Origin: Saprospiraceae bacterium
GTDB lineage: Bacteria > Bacteroidota > Bacteroidia > Chitinophagales > Saprospiraceae
Length of the DNA stretch: 64,000 nucleotides
Assembly: GCA_016712145.1 (NCBI GenBank)
Contig: JADJRO010000001.1
Coordinates: 62,001-126,000 of the forward strand
Direction of reading: 5' to 3'
Positions 1 to 9,182 of this stretch are shown piece by piece. Both the position numbers and the translations under genes were made by a program. Numbering within the stretch: the first letter of the stretch is position 1; every line of letters begins with the position of its first letter. The notes beneath the pieces were generated by a model that saw nothing but the letters and a program-made list of their open reading frames with translations, had not been told where the DNA came from and made no database searches.

Positions 1-1223
1 TAGGAGATCACAAAGATCTTAAAGGCAAAAAGAATAAAGACGTTACCACAAGAGAAATGGTAAATAATAAAAAGGGTGTTGAATTAAAAAACAAAATTTT
101 GGAATATCGTACCAAATTTTTGTCTTTAATTGATGACTCTTTAAGAACAAGTATGGAAGCTGAGATTTCATTAAATATTGATGATGAAACTTGGAAGCAC
201 AGCAAAAACAAGCACAGTTGGGAAGAATTTACATTTAAACAAATGCCGCTTGGAGCTTGCTTACCAATTTTTACCAAATTTATTAATGATGCAAAATCAT
301 CTGAAAATGCTGTTTTAAATCATTTTAGTAAAAAATTAGGTGGTGAGGATGTCGTACTTGATAAATTTACGGTAATCTCTTCTCCAAAGAAAAACTATGT
401 GATTAAGGGTGAACCTTTCGAAACGACCATCGCACTTGCTGCGTCAACTTCGAAAAGCACCAGTACCAAAGTAGGTCTGTCTGTAAACGGATCTAACTTA
501 ACGGTAAGTGCAGATGGGGAAGCCATTTGGAAAACAGTTCCAGGTGATGTCGGTATTAAAAAATATACTGCCGTTGCTTCTGTTACAAATCCGGTAACCA
601 ATAAAACAGATACGTATCGTAAAGAGTTTGAATTTGAAGTTGGAGAACGTTCTTGCAACGTTGCCGCTGAAAAAATGAACGTATTCTATATAGGTGTTGA
701 CAATCCAGTTGCTATATCAGCTGCAGGTATTCCTTCCAACCAGCTAACAGTTGCTGCTTCCGGTGGAGGTATCAATATGAACAAACAGGGTGGTGGTAAA
801 TACATTGCTACAGTTAGCACTCCTGGAGAAGCTACCATTACTTTAAGTGGAGGTGGACTTCAGGCTACTGGATTTAAATTTCGTGTAAAAAGAATTCCAA
901 CTCCAATACCAATGCTTAGCGATAAGCGTGGTGGTGCAATGCCAAATGGTGTGTTTAAAGCACAGCAAGGTGTGATCCCAGTGTTGGAGGGTTTTGAATT
1001 TGATGCAAAATGTACCATTCAGGGCTATAACTTGGTACGTGTTGCTCCTAGACAAGATGCACAAATTGTTGCCAATACAGGGGGGCGCTATTCACCACAG
1101 GCTTCAACTTTAATTAATGCAGCAAAACCGGGTGACCGTTATTTGTTTGAATCAATTAAAGGAAGATGTCCAGGAGATGCTGCTGCCCGTGATTTAGGTG
1201 ACATGTCCTTTCAAATTAAATAA
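1..1223 (+). CDS. gldM: GldM, gliding motility / type IX secretion motor protein (5' truncated)
   Basis: The reading frame is open from base 3 to the stop, so the gene runs off the left edge; the ATG at 57 is internal. About 406 residues are present against roughly 510 in the family, so the N-terminal membrane helix is missing and only periplasmic domains remain. GldM forms with GldL the inner-membrane motor that powers T9SS secretion and gliding, and its periplasmic stalk reaches the GldK/GldN ring. The visible part is a run of beta-rich domains with many GGG turns and a C-terminal region rich in Pro and Arg. gldN follows after 11 bp, the conserved gldK-L-M-N order. Family assignment is from recall of GldM sequence and from the neighbour. 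Confidence 0.9.
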   Translation, partial: GDHKDLKGKKNKDVTTREMVNNKKGVELKNKILEYRTKFLSLIDDSLRTSMEAEISLNIDDETWKHSKNKHSWEEFTFKQMPLGACLPIFTKFINDAKSSENAVLNHFSKKLGGEDVVLDKFTVISSPKKNYVIKGEPFETTIALAASTSKSTSTKVGLSVNGSNLTVSADGEAIWKTVPGDVGIKKYTAVASVTNPVTNKTDTYRKEFEFEVGERSCNVAAEKMNVFYIGVDNPVAISAAGIPSNQLTVAASGGGINMNKQGGGKYIATVSTPGEATITLSGGGLQATGFKFRVKRIPTPIPMLSDKRGGAMPNGVFKAQQGVIPVLEGFEFDAKCTIQGYNLVRVAPRQDAQIVANTGGRYSPQASTLINAAKPGDRYLFESIKGRCPGDAAARDLGDMSFQIK

Positions 1224-1234
1224 AATTAGTTTTC

Positions 1235-2104
1235 ATGAATCAGTTTAAGATTTCATTCTTGGTATTCTTGCTTTGTGCAGCTTTCAACATCAGTTTGATT
1301 GCACAAACGGAAGAAGAAAAAACGGAAGCCAGCGAAGAAGAAGAGGATTCCGGTTATTTGGATGATATTGTTGCTCGCAATCTGGTTAAGGATCAGCGGA
1401 TTTTGGATTACCAAACAATACGCGAAGCCGATATCGTTTGGTATAAAAGAATCTGGAGGGTTATTGATGTTAGAGAGAAAATGAACTTGCCATTTGTTTA
1501 TCCGGTAAGGCCTTTTTTCCAGATCCTCATTCAAGCTGCTGAAAACGGTGACATAAAAATTTTCCGCGAAGACAACTTTAAAAAGTTTCTTACCGGCGAA
1601 GAACTGGATAAATTATTACATCGGGTAGATACCGTTGTTGTAATGGATCCGGAGACCTATGTTGAAACCGTTCAAATCCGTAAATCAGATATCGATTTTA
1701 ACGATATCAAAACCTATCGGGTAAAAGAAATGTGGTATTTCAATAAGCAAACATCGCGTTTAGAGTGCAGAGTTCTTGGACTTGCACCGATAAAAGATGA
1801 ATACGATGATGCAGGAAATTTGAAATATACCTTACCCATGTTTTGGATCTATTATCCTGAAGCAAGAATGTTTTTGTCAAGAGAGAAAGTATTCAATGAT
1901 CAAAATGACGCAGCACCAGGAACCTGGGCAGATGTTTTTGATTCACGCTTCTTCTCAAGCTTTATCATAAAAGAATCCAATGTAATGGACAATCGTTTAT
2001 CAGATATTTTTAAAGGTGAAAATGATGGTGTTAAACTGTTATTGGAATCTGAAAAAATCAAAAACGAAATCTTAAACAAAGAACATGATCTTTGGACTTA
2101 TTAA
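1235..2104 (+). CDS. gldN: GldN, gliding motility / T9SS periplasmic ring protein
   Basis: Protein of 289 residues, usual for GldN/PorN. A signal peptide covers about residues 1-24 and ends in LIAQ, followed by a very acidic stretch (residues 25-40) and then the conserved region with ADIVWYKRIWRVIDVREKMN. GldN binds GldK on the periplasmic side of the outer membrane and contacts the GldM stalk. It is the last gene of the operon: a strong symmetrical hairpin lies about 20 bp after its stop and the next gene runs the other way. Confidence 0.93.
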   Translation: MNQFKISFLVFLLCAAFNISLIAQTEEEKTEASEEEEDSGYLDDIVARNLVKDQRILDYQTIREADIVWYKRIWRVIDVREKMNLPFVYPVRPFFQILIQAAENGDIKIFREDNFKKFLTGEELDKLLHRVDTVVVMDPETYVETVQIRKSDIDFNDIKTYRVKEMWYFNKQTSRLECRVLGLAPIKDEYDDAGNLKYTLPMFWIYYPEARMFLSREKVFNDQNDAAPGTWADVFDSRFFSSFIIKESNVMDNRLSDIFKGENDGVKLLLESEKIKNEILNKEHDLWTY

Positions 2105-2124
2105 TTAATAAGTTCTCATAAAAT

Positions 2125-2156
2125 AAAAAGGCTGTCTGGTTTCAGACAGCCTTTTT
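2125..2156. terminator. Bidirectional rho-independent terminator after gldN
   Basis: A 9-bp GC-rich stem (GGCTGTCTG / CAGACAGCC) with loop GTTT is flanked by AAAAA on the left and TTTTT on the right, so it has a U-tract in both directions. It separates the gldM-gldN operon from the convergent glycosyltransferase gene. Confidence 0.9.
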
Positions 2157-2224
2157 ATTTTTATACAATTACACCCTCAACTCTGATAGGTTGACATTCT
2201 TCTATGCAATAAGCAGCCGAAATA

Positions 2225-3535
2225 TTATGTCAAATTCAGATTTAATTTCCTATTGGAATGAAGTTCATAAATCAATACAATTATTACAAGGAAATATTCC
2301 ATAAATACCAATATCGGTTCATACAATTCAAATTTTGAATCATACCGCGTATAAGAAAAAAACACAAGATAACTCCAGCTGATTCCAGTCAAGGGTAAAT
2401 AGAAACATGATAAAAACACAAGCAAGGTTAAATACCAGGGATGTACGGTAGAGCTCAGAAGCAAATAACTAAATAGTAAATACCAGGCAGTTTTAAAACT
2501 AAATGATCTTTGTGTATTAAACCACCATTTTATAACTAAGTAAATGGCTAAAAGTATAAAGCAAATCATTAAATAGATACCTACCAGTTTTTTTTCATCA
2601 TAAAATTTATTTACATCACAGTAATGTGTTAAGTGGCCATATAAAAAGGAGTTAAATTCAAATTGATGAAAGTATAATCCCAGGCTTGCTTTGTAGCCAT
2701 TGATACCGGGTAAAATAAACCATGCAGCTGCAAGCAAAGGAATTAGGAAACCAAAAACCAGGAGAACATTCTTTTTGATGAAATCCGATTTACTCAAAAA
2801 TAAAATACCAAACAGAAATGAATTTAATTTACTGATAACTGAAAGTCCTAAATTAAAACCACTCTTTAATAGGTGACTTTGATTGTAATTTAAAATCGCA
2901 AGACATAAAAACAAAATTAAGAACAGTTCAAAATGTAAGTTGCCATTGAGTTCAACAATACAAAGCGGGCTAGCATAAAACAATAAGCTTTTCTTGGATT
3001 GAAAACCAGAGCTTTTCAATAATTGAATTAAACTGAAAAGCAATGCAACATCTGCAATCAGGTAAACGCATTTTAGGAGCATGCTGAACGTAGTTATATT
3101 TTCACCAGACAGCATGCTGCAAAATCCAAATACTGCTTGACTAATGAGTGGATAGACTGTATGATATTCCTTTGAATTTAAAAGAGGGTAGAGTGTGTTT
3201 AGTTCATTCGCTATGGTTCCAGTGTATCGATTTAAAACTTCGGTGGGCGTATTTATAAATGGATTTATGCCATGGGATACCAAAAGTCCATCCCATTTAA
3301 AACGATAAATATCATCTGACAAATTTGGAAAGGCAAAGACGATAATCAGTTTGGTTGCAAAAACAAGCATCAAAATTTGATTGAGTTGCTTTTGATTATT
3401 AATGCGTTTATACAAATAGACAAAGCAAATTCCTGCAATCGCAATGGGACCAATTATAGATAGCCAGTTTGTTTGGTGAGCATAATAGCATACGTAGAGA
3501 ATAGAAATACAATAAAGGATTGCGGCGGAGATCAT
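2225..3535 (-). CDS. Polytopic membrane glycosyltransferase (lipid-linked sugar, GT-C / GT87-like)
   Basis: About 436 residues with 10-12 hydrophobic segments. The first extracytoplasmic loop has the acidic motif SDDIYRFKWDG followed by GINPF, typical of GT-C mannosyltransferase-like enzymes that use polyprenyl-phosphate sugars. The motif marks the class; the substrate cannot be told. A GTG three codons upstream (3544) could also start it; I chose the ATG at 3535. It is the most downstream of a minus-strand cluster with two GT2 enzymes, one of which resembles polyprenyl-phosphate sugar synthases, so it may use a polyprenyl-phosphate sugar made by the cluster. It ends at the shared terminator after gldN. 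Confidence 0.7.
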   Translation of the reverse strand: MISAAILYCISILYVCYYAHQTNWLSIIGPIAIAGICFVYLYKRINNQKQLNQILMLVFATKLIIVFAFPNLSDDIYRFKWDGLLVSHGINPFINTPTEVLNRYTGTIANELNTLYPLLNSKEYHTVYPLISQAVFGFCSMLSGENITTFSMLLKCVYLIADVALLFSLIQLLKSSGFQSKKSLLFYASPLCIVELNGNLHFELFLILFLCLAILNYNQSHLLKSGFNLGLSVISKLNSFLFGILFLSKSDFIKKNVLLVFGFLIPLLAAAWFILPGINGYKASLGLYFHQFEFNSFLYGHLTHYCDVNKFYDEKKLVGIYLMICFILLAIYLVIKWWFNTQRSFSFKTAWYLLFSYLLLSSTVHPWYLTLLVFLSCFYLPLTGISWSYLVFFSYTRYDSKFELYEPILVFMEYFLVIIVLIYELHSNRKLNLNLT

Positions 3536-3563
3536 CTGGATCACAACTAAAATATCATGAGCA

Positions 3564-3593
3564 TTTATAAATTAGATCAAACTAATTTATAAA
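3564..3593. repeat. Perfect AT-rich inverted repeat
   Basis: Arms TTTATAAATTAG and CTAATTTATAAA pair perfectly over 12 bp around a 6-base loop. It sits about 30 bp upstream of the ATG of the membrane glycosyltransferase and has no U-tract. It could be an operator, a weak hairpin in the leader RNA, or a terminator-like structure between the two minus-strand genes. Confidence 0.6.
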
Positions 3594-3768
3594 TATACAA
3601 TGAATCGTACGGATGGATACCATCAAATAATCAGTTGGCTTAATGTGGAGTCGGATAGCCTTGTATTTCAAAGCGGTGGACATAGCATATTTAAATTGCT
3701 GATAGGCTAAGTAGGTAAGCTCTAATTGTAAAGAATCATGAAAAATGAAAGGGATTAAAGTCGAGCTA

Positions 3769-5248
3769 TTATTTAAAACTTAAATGTCTTACAGAATAAT
3801 AAAAGTTTAATCCAAAACCATACATCAATAATACATGGAACAACAAAAAGGAATAATATTCTATATAAACAGCTAAGGCAATAGCAAAAAATAAAATACA
3901 GGCAAATGAATGCTTCAATCCAGGTTTTCAAAGTAATCTTTTGAACCAGGTACCTGTTTTGAAGTATTTTATCTTTTAAGGTGGTTAAATTAAATTTGGG
4001 AGTCCGGATAAACGCTGATTTCTTTCCAAAATAGCCCTCTAATACTGCGATGCTGTTGTGAAAACTGAATCCCATGGAGATGGCCATAAAGGTTGGAAAC
4101 AAGGTCATAAATCTCCAGATGCGGTGTTTAACATTTTTTTCTTTCCAGCACATCATATTGTTGGCTTCGTAAAATACGGACATGACTGCCAATGTACCTA
4201 ATAGGCAAAATCCTAAAAAGGTCGCTTTCAATTCCATATCATCCATCACATATAGAACTGGAACACTAATTAAGGCAACCCAAAAGATCATTAAGAATAT
4301 CCCACTGCTCACCAAATGCATAAATGCATGAAATTTGGTTGCCAGAGGAAGATTTGATTTTAATATTACAGGCAACAGTTTGCGGGAATTTTCTGCACCG
4401 CCTTTCATCCACCTGAATTGCTGGGATTTCAATCCATACATTTCTGCGGGAAGCTCAGCTGGACAAATGATATCCTCAACGTATTGTATTTTCCAACCTT
4501 TCAACTGTGCTCTATAACTCAAGTCTAAATCTTCAGTCAAAGTATCTGATTGCCATCCACCCGCTTCATCTATACAGGTTTTACGCCATATTCCGGCAGT
4601 ACCATTAAATTGAAGAAAATGGCCTGCAGCGCAACGACCCGCTTGTTCAACTGTAAAATGGACATTTAATTGGAATGCTTGTAATTTGGTGAGGAGCGAG
4701 TAATCTTCATTGATGTGTTCCCAACGAGTCTGAACCACACCGATGTTAGGATTATTGAAATAAGGCATGCTCTTTTTTAAAAAATCAGGTTCAGGTAAGA
4801 AGTCTGCGTCAAATATTGCGATAAATTCACCTTTGCAAACTTTGGTGCCTTCTTTTAATGCTCCTGCTTTAAATCCTGAGCGATCGGTCCGATGAATATG
4901 GTGTATGTCAAAACCAAGTGCTTGATACTGAGCAATTTTGTTTTTAGCATGCTCTTTGGTTTCATCGGTAGAATCATCGAGGACCTGAATCTCCATACGG
5001 TCTTTCGGGTAATCTAAATTGGTTATATTATCTAATAAACGATCGATTACATACAACTCATTAAAAATAGGAAGTTGGATGGTAACCATCGGATGGTAAT
5101 CCGTGTCTGTTAATTCCGGAAGTAATACTTTGTTCTTCTTCTGTTTTCGATAAGCCTTCAACAAATTAAGTTGAAGAAGTGAAAAGCTGGTTATGTATAA
5201 AAGACATGCGGTATAAACGCATATCAGAAAAATCTGCAAGTTGTCCAT
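3769..5248 (-). CDS. Family 2 glycosyltransferase, cellulose-synthase-like (3' end frameshifted)
   Basis: Processive-type membrane GT2. An N-terminal helix (about residues 5-27) is followed by the catalytic domain with DDSTDET, DADFLP (DxD), EDLDLSYR and QFRWMKG (Q/RxxRW motif), then several C-terminal helices. As written, the frame ends at 3773 with an atypical Cys-rich tail. Removing one A from the run of six at 3886-3891 (T on the gene strand) restores a hydrophobic tail ending in FYYSVRHLSFK, as usual in this family, with the stop at 3769-3771 and 492 residues. The acceptor is unknown. It lies 68 bp downstream of the DPM1-like GT2 on the same strand and is probably co-transcribed with it. 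Confidence 0.85.
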
Positions 5249-5316
5249 ATCTATCGCAAAAATAAAAAGGTCTTTGGAGCCTTAACGCATGTTGGTCAAA
5301 ATTTTTTAACACAATT

Positions 5317-6021
5317 TTAACCTTTAACATATGTTTTGAATATTGTCAACAGAATCTTTGAAGCTGCGCCGAAAATGCCCTTAATTGTGCCGGATATTTT
5401 TGATTTGCCAATACGTTTTCGATAGCTTACCGGAACTTCACCAAATTTCATTTTACTCCGTGCAGCCTTAATTTGCATTTCAACAGTCCATCCATAATCC
5501 GGATCTTCCATTTTTAATTGCAATAATTTGGCAAAGCGGATGGCTCGAAAGGGTCCCAAATCACTATACTCATATTTATAGAGCATTTTGATCAAAAAAC
5601 AGGCAAGGGTATTTCCAAATCGCTGGATCAAGCCAAGTGAACCGGCTTCCGGATTTCCTAGGACTCTGGATCCAATTACCAAATCAATGTCTGAATCTTT
5701 AAAGGGCTTCAGGATTTTTAAGAGTTCTTCCGGGTAGTCTGAATAATCCCCATCCACAAAAACCAGAATGTCTGGATAGCTATTCGGACCTTGATCAATT
5801 AAATACTGGATTCCTGTTTTGCATGCAGAGCCATACCCACGCTGTTTGGCATGCAAAACGCTTGCCCCATGGGCCTTGGATACTTCAACAGTAGCATCCT
5901 GGCTGCCATTGTCACAAACGTAAATGCTGCGTACAACTTCTTTGGGAATGGCTTCAATTACCAATCCAATGGATTGCTCTTCATTTAATGCCGGTATAAT
6001 TACATCAACTACCGGATGCAT
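5317..6021 (-). CDS. Family 2 glycosyltransferase, dolichyl-phosphate-mannose-synthase-like
   Basis: 234 residues forming a single GT-A domain: VIIPALNEEQSIG at the N-terminus, CDNGSQDAT, then FVDGDYSDYP as the DxD nucleotide-sugar/metal site and VIGSRVLG. There is no convincing C-terminal membrane domain, so this is a soluble or peripheral enzyme of the DPM1 / polyprenyl-phosphate glycosyltransferase type. Known relatives transfer a sugar from a nucleotide donor to polyprenyl phosphate, which would feed the GT-C enzyme in the same cluster; that link is inference. A 51-residue membrane protein gene ends 26 bp upstream on the same strand. Confidence 0.85.
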   Translation of the reverse strand: MHPVVDVIIPALNEEQSIGLVIEAIPKEVVRSIYVCDNGSQDATVEVSKAHGASVLHAKQRGYGSACKTGIQYLIDQGPNSYPDILVFVDGDYSDYPEELLKILKPFKDSDIDLVIGSRVLGNPEAGSLGLIQRFGNTLACFLIKMLYKYEYSDLGPFRAIRFAKLLQLKMEDPDYGWTVEMQIKAARSKMKFGEVPVSYRKRIGKSKISGTIKGIFGAASKILLTIFKTYVKG

Positions 6022-6047
6022 GAAGTGAAACGTTTAATCAAGTGAAG

Positions 6048-6203
6048 CTAAAGGGCTTTTAAAGCCTTGGTCAGATAGGTTAAAACAAAGGGTAGCCCCA
6101 ACCAGAACCATGCAGGGAAATACACCAATAAAAATACGGTGACGGCAGTTGAGATTAAGAAATAGAGCCAATCACTTTTTTGGGAGGTATTATTGTCTGA
6201 CAT
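6048..6203 (-). CDS. Small membrane protein, 51 residues, heading the glycosyltransferase cluster
   Basis: A short open frame with ATG at 6203 and TAG at 6048-6050. The product begins MSDNNTSQKSDW, then has a strongly hydrophobic stretch (about residues 12-45, with Pro-Ala-Trp-Phe-Trp in the middle) that could form one long helix or a helical hairpin, and ends in KALKAL. It sits 26 bp upstream of the DPM1-like GT2 on the same strand and is divergent from the beta-helix lipoprotein, so it is placed as the first gene of the transcript. No family is recognised; a role anchoring or assisting the peripheral GT2 is a guess. Confidence 0.65.
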   Translation of the reverse strand: MSDNNTSQKSDWLYFLISTAVTVFLLVYFPAWFWLGLPFVLTYLTKALKAL

Positions 6204-6261
6204 GAGTAAGATTTAAAGCGCAAAAATAGTATTATTTTATAATCTAACTTTAGGCGATTTT

Positions 6262-7758
6262 ATGAAACTAAGGATTTTAAGAGCTGCCGGACTACTTTGT
6301 ACCTATTTGTTCCTATTTTGGTCGATAGGAGCCTGTCATAAAGAAAATTTTACTGAGGATCCAGAAGCCGTGCTTCGCTTCGAACAGGACACCCTGAGCT
6401 TTGATACGGTTTTTACAAGCATCGGATCGGCAACCCGTATTCTGAAAATATACAATCCAAATAAACAGTCAATTCGAATTAATAGAATCTTTATCCCGGG
6501 TACGAATCCATCTGAATTTAATTTTAACATCGACGGCTTACCTGGGAATGATGTAACAAATCTTGAGATACGGGCAGAAGATAGCATCTACCTTTTTTGC
6601 GAAGTACGCGTAAATCCAAATGACCCTCCGGAAATTAGTCCGTATATAAAATTGGATAGCATTGTTTTTGAATACAATAGTCATTCTGACCGGATGATTT
6701 TAGTTGCTTTTGGTCAAAATGCAAATTACTTTCCCTCTAAAGTATTTAAAGGACAAGCAGGTGTCATCGACTTGCAAGGAGCTAGCTTAATCTGGGATGA
6801 TCCCAAACCTTATATATTTTATGGAGTAGTATATATTGACCACGGATCATTTATTATTAAGGAAGGAACGCGTGTCCATTTTTGGGGTGGTCTTACAAAG
6901 ACAAAGGATTCGAATGGAACCGATGTTTTTTATAATGACGGCAGATTAATCATTGGTGCAGATGCCAACTTACAAGTCATTGGAACGAAAGCGCGACCTG
7001 TAATTTTTGAAGGAGTAAGACTTGAACCAGCCTATAAAAACACAAGCGGTCAGTGGTCAGGAATATTTTTTGACAAAGGCAGCAAAGGAAATTCAATTGA
7101 ATTTGCAGAAATTAAAAATAATTTGCTTGGAGTTTATTGTGATTCCATCGTTGAATGTAACATTTCAAATACGAAAATCTACAATAACAGCCTCTATGGA
7201 GTATATGCCTCCTCAGCTTCAGTAAAACTGACAAATTGTTTGTTTTATAATCAAGGCCTTTCAAGTATAAACTTTGAAACTGGTGGAACCTATGCAATCA
7301 ATTATTGCAGCCTGGTAAATTTTGGAAATACAGAACCAGCACTCTTTCTGAGCAATTCACGTTGCATTGATTTTCCTTTTTGTGAAACCATCTACGAACA
7401 TCCACTTCAAGCATTAATCCAAAATTGTGTAATTACAGGTTCGGATCAGGATGAATTGTGGATGAATGAGAAAAAGAGTTCAGCATTTAAACCATTTTTT
7501 AAAAATTGCCTATTTCGGATTGATGAATTATTCAAAGTATTTCCGGATTTCAATGCATCCTATACGGATCAATGTGAAATTTATTCAAACTTTGACCGTC
7601 TTTTTAAAGATATTTCAAAAAATGATTTTCATCCGGATACCTTATCCGTTCTTGAAATGAAAGCACTCGTCATTCCGGGGATTGATGCAGATTTGGATGG
7701 TGTAATGCGCGATGTATTAAAACCGGATATTGGTTGTTATGAATACATCGTGCGTTAA
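6262..7758 (+). CDS. Surface lipoprotein with right-handed beta-helix repeats
   Basis: 498 residues. The N-terminus is a lipoprotein signal (hydrophobic core, lipobox IGAC with Cys at about residue 25). Residues 35-150 form an Ig-like/ASPM-type domain, and about 150-430 contain short beta-helix rungs with repeated N-x-S/G and IYNNSLYGVYA-type turns, as in pectate-lyase-like folds. The end (DADLDGVMRD....DIGCYEY) matches the choice-of-anchor-Q ending common in Bacteroidota. Probably exported to the outer membrane; a polysaccharide-binding or lyase role is possible but no catalytic residues could be assigned. Its stop overlaps the stop of the convergent MFS gene in the palindrome TTAA. Confidence 0.8.
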   Translation: MKLRILRAAGLLCTYLFLFWSIGACHKENFTEDPEAVLRFEQDTLSFDTVFTSIGSATRILKIYNPNKQSIRINRIFIPGTNPSEFNFNIDGLPGNDVTNLEIRAEDSIYLFCEVRVNPNDPPEISPYIKLDSIVFEYNSHSDRMILVAFGQNANYFPSKVFKGQAGVIDLQGASLIWDDPKPYIFYGVVYIDHGSFIIKEGTRVHFWGGLTKTKDSNGTDVFYNDGRLIIGADANLQVIGTKARPVIFEGVRLEPAYKNTSGQWSGIFFDKGSKGNSIEFAEIKNNLLGVYCDSIVECNISNTKIYNNSLYGVYASSASVKLTNCLFYNQGLSSINFETGGTYAINYCSLVNFGNTEPALFLSNSRCIDFPFCETIYEHPLQALIQNCVITGSDQDELWMNEKKSSAFKPFFKNCLFRIDELFKVFPDFNASYTDQCEIYSNFDRLFKDISKNDFHPDTLSVLEMKALVIPGIDADLDGVMRDVLKPDIGCYEYIVR

Positions 7759-9032
7759 TCGGCAAGTCGTACCGCAGATTTATTTACATTTTGTATGATG
7801 ATTCCAGCGATTAAAAAAAACACAAACAAGGCAAGCACACTGATTCGCATACTTCCGGTATATTGATTGATAAAACCAAATACGAAGGTTCCAAATACAA
7901 TTGAAGTGTAATAAATCGAATCATAGAAACTAAAGAAGCAGGTAGTATCTGGATGATTTTTAGGAATTATTTTTGAATACGTTGATCGTGAAATTGCTTG
8001 AATACCACCTAAAACCATTCCAACCATGGCAGATAAAATATAAAATTGAATTTGCGTATTTACAAAATAGGCTGCAACACAAATAATTGCCCAGATTCCT
8101 ATCATGATTTTCAAAGCTATAAGATTATGAGTCTTACGTGAAATCATTGCAAACACTAAAGCGCCTATAATGGCAACTAATTGTAAAATCAGGATAACCA
8201 GAATGAGCTCTGCAGATTCAAAATGCAATTCTTTTTTTGCAAAAGAGGATGCCAGGTAAATTACTGTTTGTACTCCGGCACTGTAAAAAAAATAAGCGCA
8301 AAGATAAAATTTGGAATCCCGGTCGTTTCGTGTAAAATTCCAGGCTTTTCTTAATTCGCCAATGCCATGAAAGAGATTTATTTTTTTTTGTGGATCCCGT
8401 TGGTCTTTTGGCAGCCACAAAAAAGCAAATTGTGAAAAACCGATCCACCAAATACCAACACTTAAAAATGAAAGCCTGGCAGCATACTTTCCATCACTTA
8501 ATCCAAACCAATCAGGATGTTGTATCATAACGATGTTCAAACACATCAGGATGACAGAACCGATATATCCAAAAGCATATCCTTTTGCGCTTAATTTATC
8601 TGCACGATCGGGTGGAACGAGATGCGATAAATACGAATCATAAAACACCAAGGATCCTGCATGACAAGCAGTTGCCATCAAAAATCCGGAGAGGCCTATC
8701 CATAGGGTTTCTGGTCCATCAAAAAAATATAAAATCATGCATCCCAGGCTGCCCAAACTGGTAAAAAATCGCATAAATCGCTTGCGGTATCCACTGTAAT
8801 CAGCGATGCCTGATAATATGGGTGATAGCAAACTAATAAACAGATACGCAAGGCTTACTGAAAAAGCATATAGGGACGCATTGGATAAATCTAAACCCAA
8901 TATGGAAATGGATGTAGGCGAGTTGTCTAAAAAATAGATGGGAAATATGGCCGTAGAAATGACTAAAGAATACGAAGAGTTAGCCCAATCAAACATAACC
9001 CAACCAAATTCTGCCTTTTTATTCTTATCCAT
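7755..9032 (-). CDS. MFS transporter, UMF1/Atg22-like family
   Basis: About 425 residues with 12 predicted membrane segments. The N-terminus (EFGWVMFDWANSSY) is the signature of the UMF1 family related to the yeast vacuolar effluxer Atg22, and a central cytoplasmic loop follows helix 6. I use the ATG at 9032 (MDKNKKAEFGW); the TTG at 9044 adds four residues. The substrate is unknown; relatives are annotated as permeases, and Atg22 exports amino acids. No operon partner: the upstream gene (rimK) is divergent and the downstream gene convergent. Confidence 0.85.
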   Translation of the reverse strand: MDKNKKAEFGWVMFDWANSSYSLVISTAIFPIYFLDNSPTSISILGLDLSNASLYAFSVSLAYLFISLLSPILSGIADYSGYRKRFMRFFTSLGSLGCMILYFFDGPETLWIGLSGFLMATACHAGSLVFYDSYLSHLVPPDRADKLSAKGYAFGYIGSVILMCLNIVMIQHPDWFGLSDGKYAARLSFLSVGIWWIGFSQFAFLWLPKDQRDPQKKINLFHGIGELRKAWNFTRNDRDSKFYLCAYFFYSAGVQTVIYLASSFAKKELHFESAELILVILILQLVAIIGALVFAMISRKTHNLIALKIMIGIWAIICVAAYFVNTQIQFYILSAMVGMVLGGIQAISRSTYSKIIPKNHPDTTCFFSFYDSIYYTSIVFGTFVFGFINQYTGSMRISVLALFVFFLIAGIIIQNVNKSAVRLAD

Positions 9033-9182
9033 AGCCAATGTCAATTAAAATTCCAAATTAATGGAATTTTCTAAAAGGCATGTGAGTATGTTTTAAATTC
9101 TTAATGAATTTAAATCCATTCGATCATAAAATGGGCTATTTTGTCCCTTTAATTTTGTTGAAAAGAATCAGGAATCGAAGGA

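Noticed and set aside
3600..3710. 36-codon plus-strand frame after the inverted repeat
   Set aside because: Short and without a recognisable domain; not listed as a gene, though noted among the findings.
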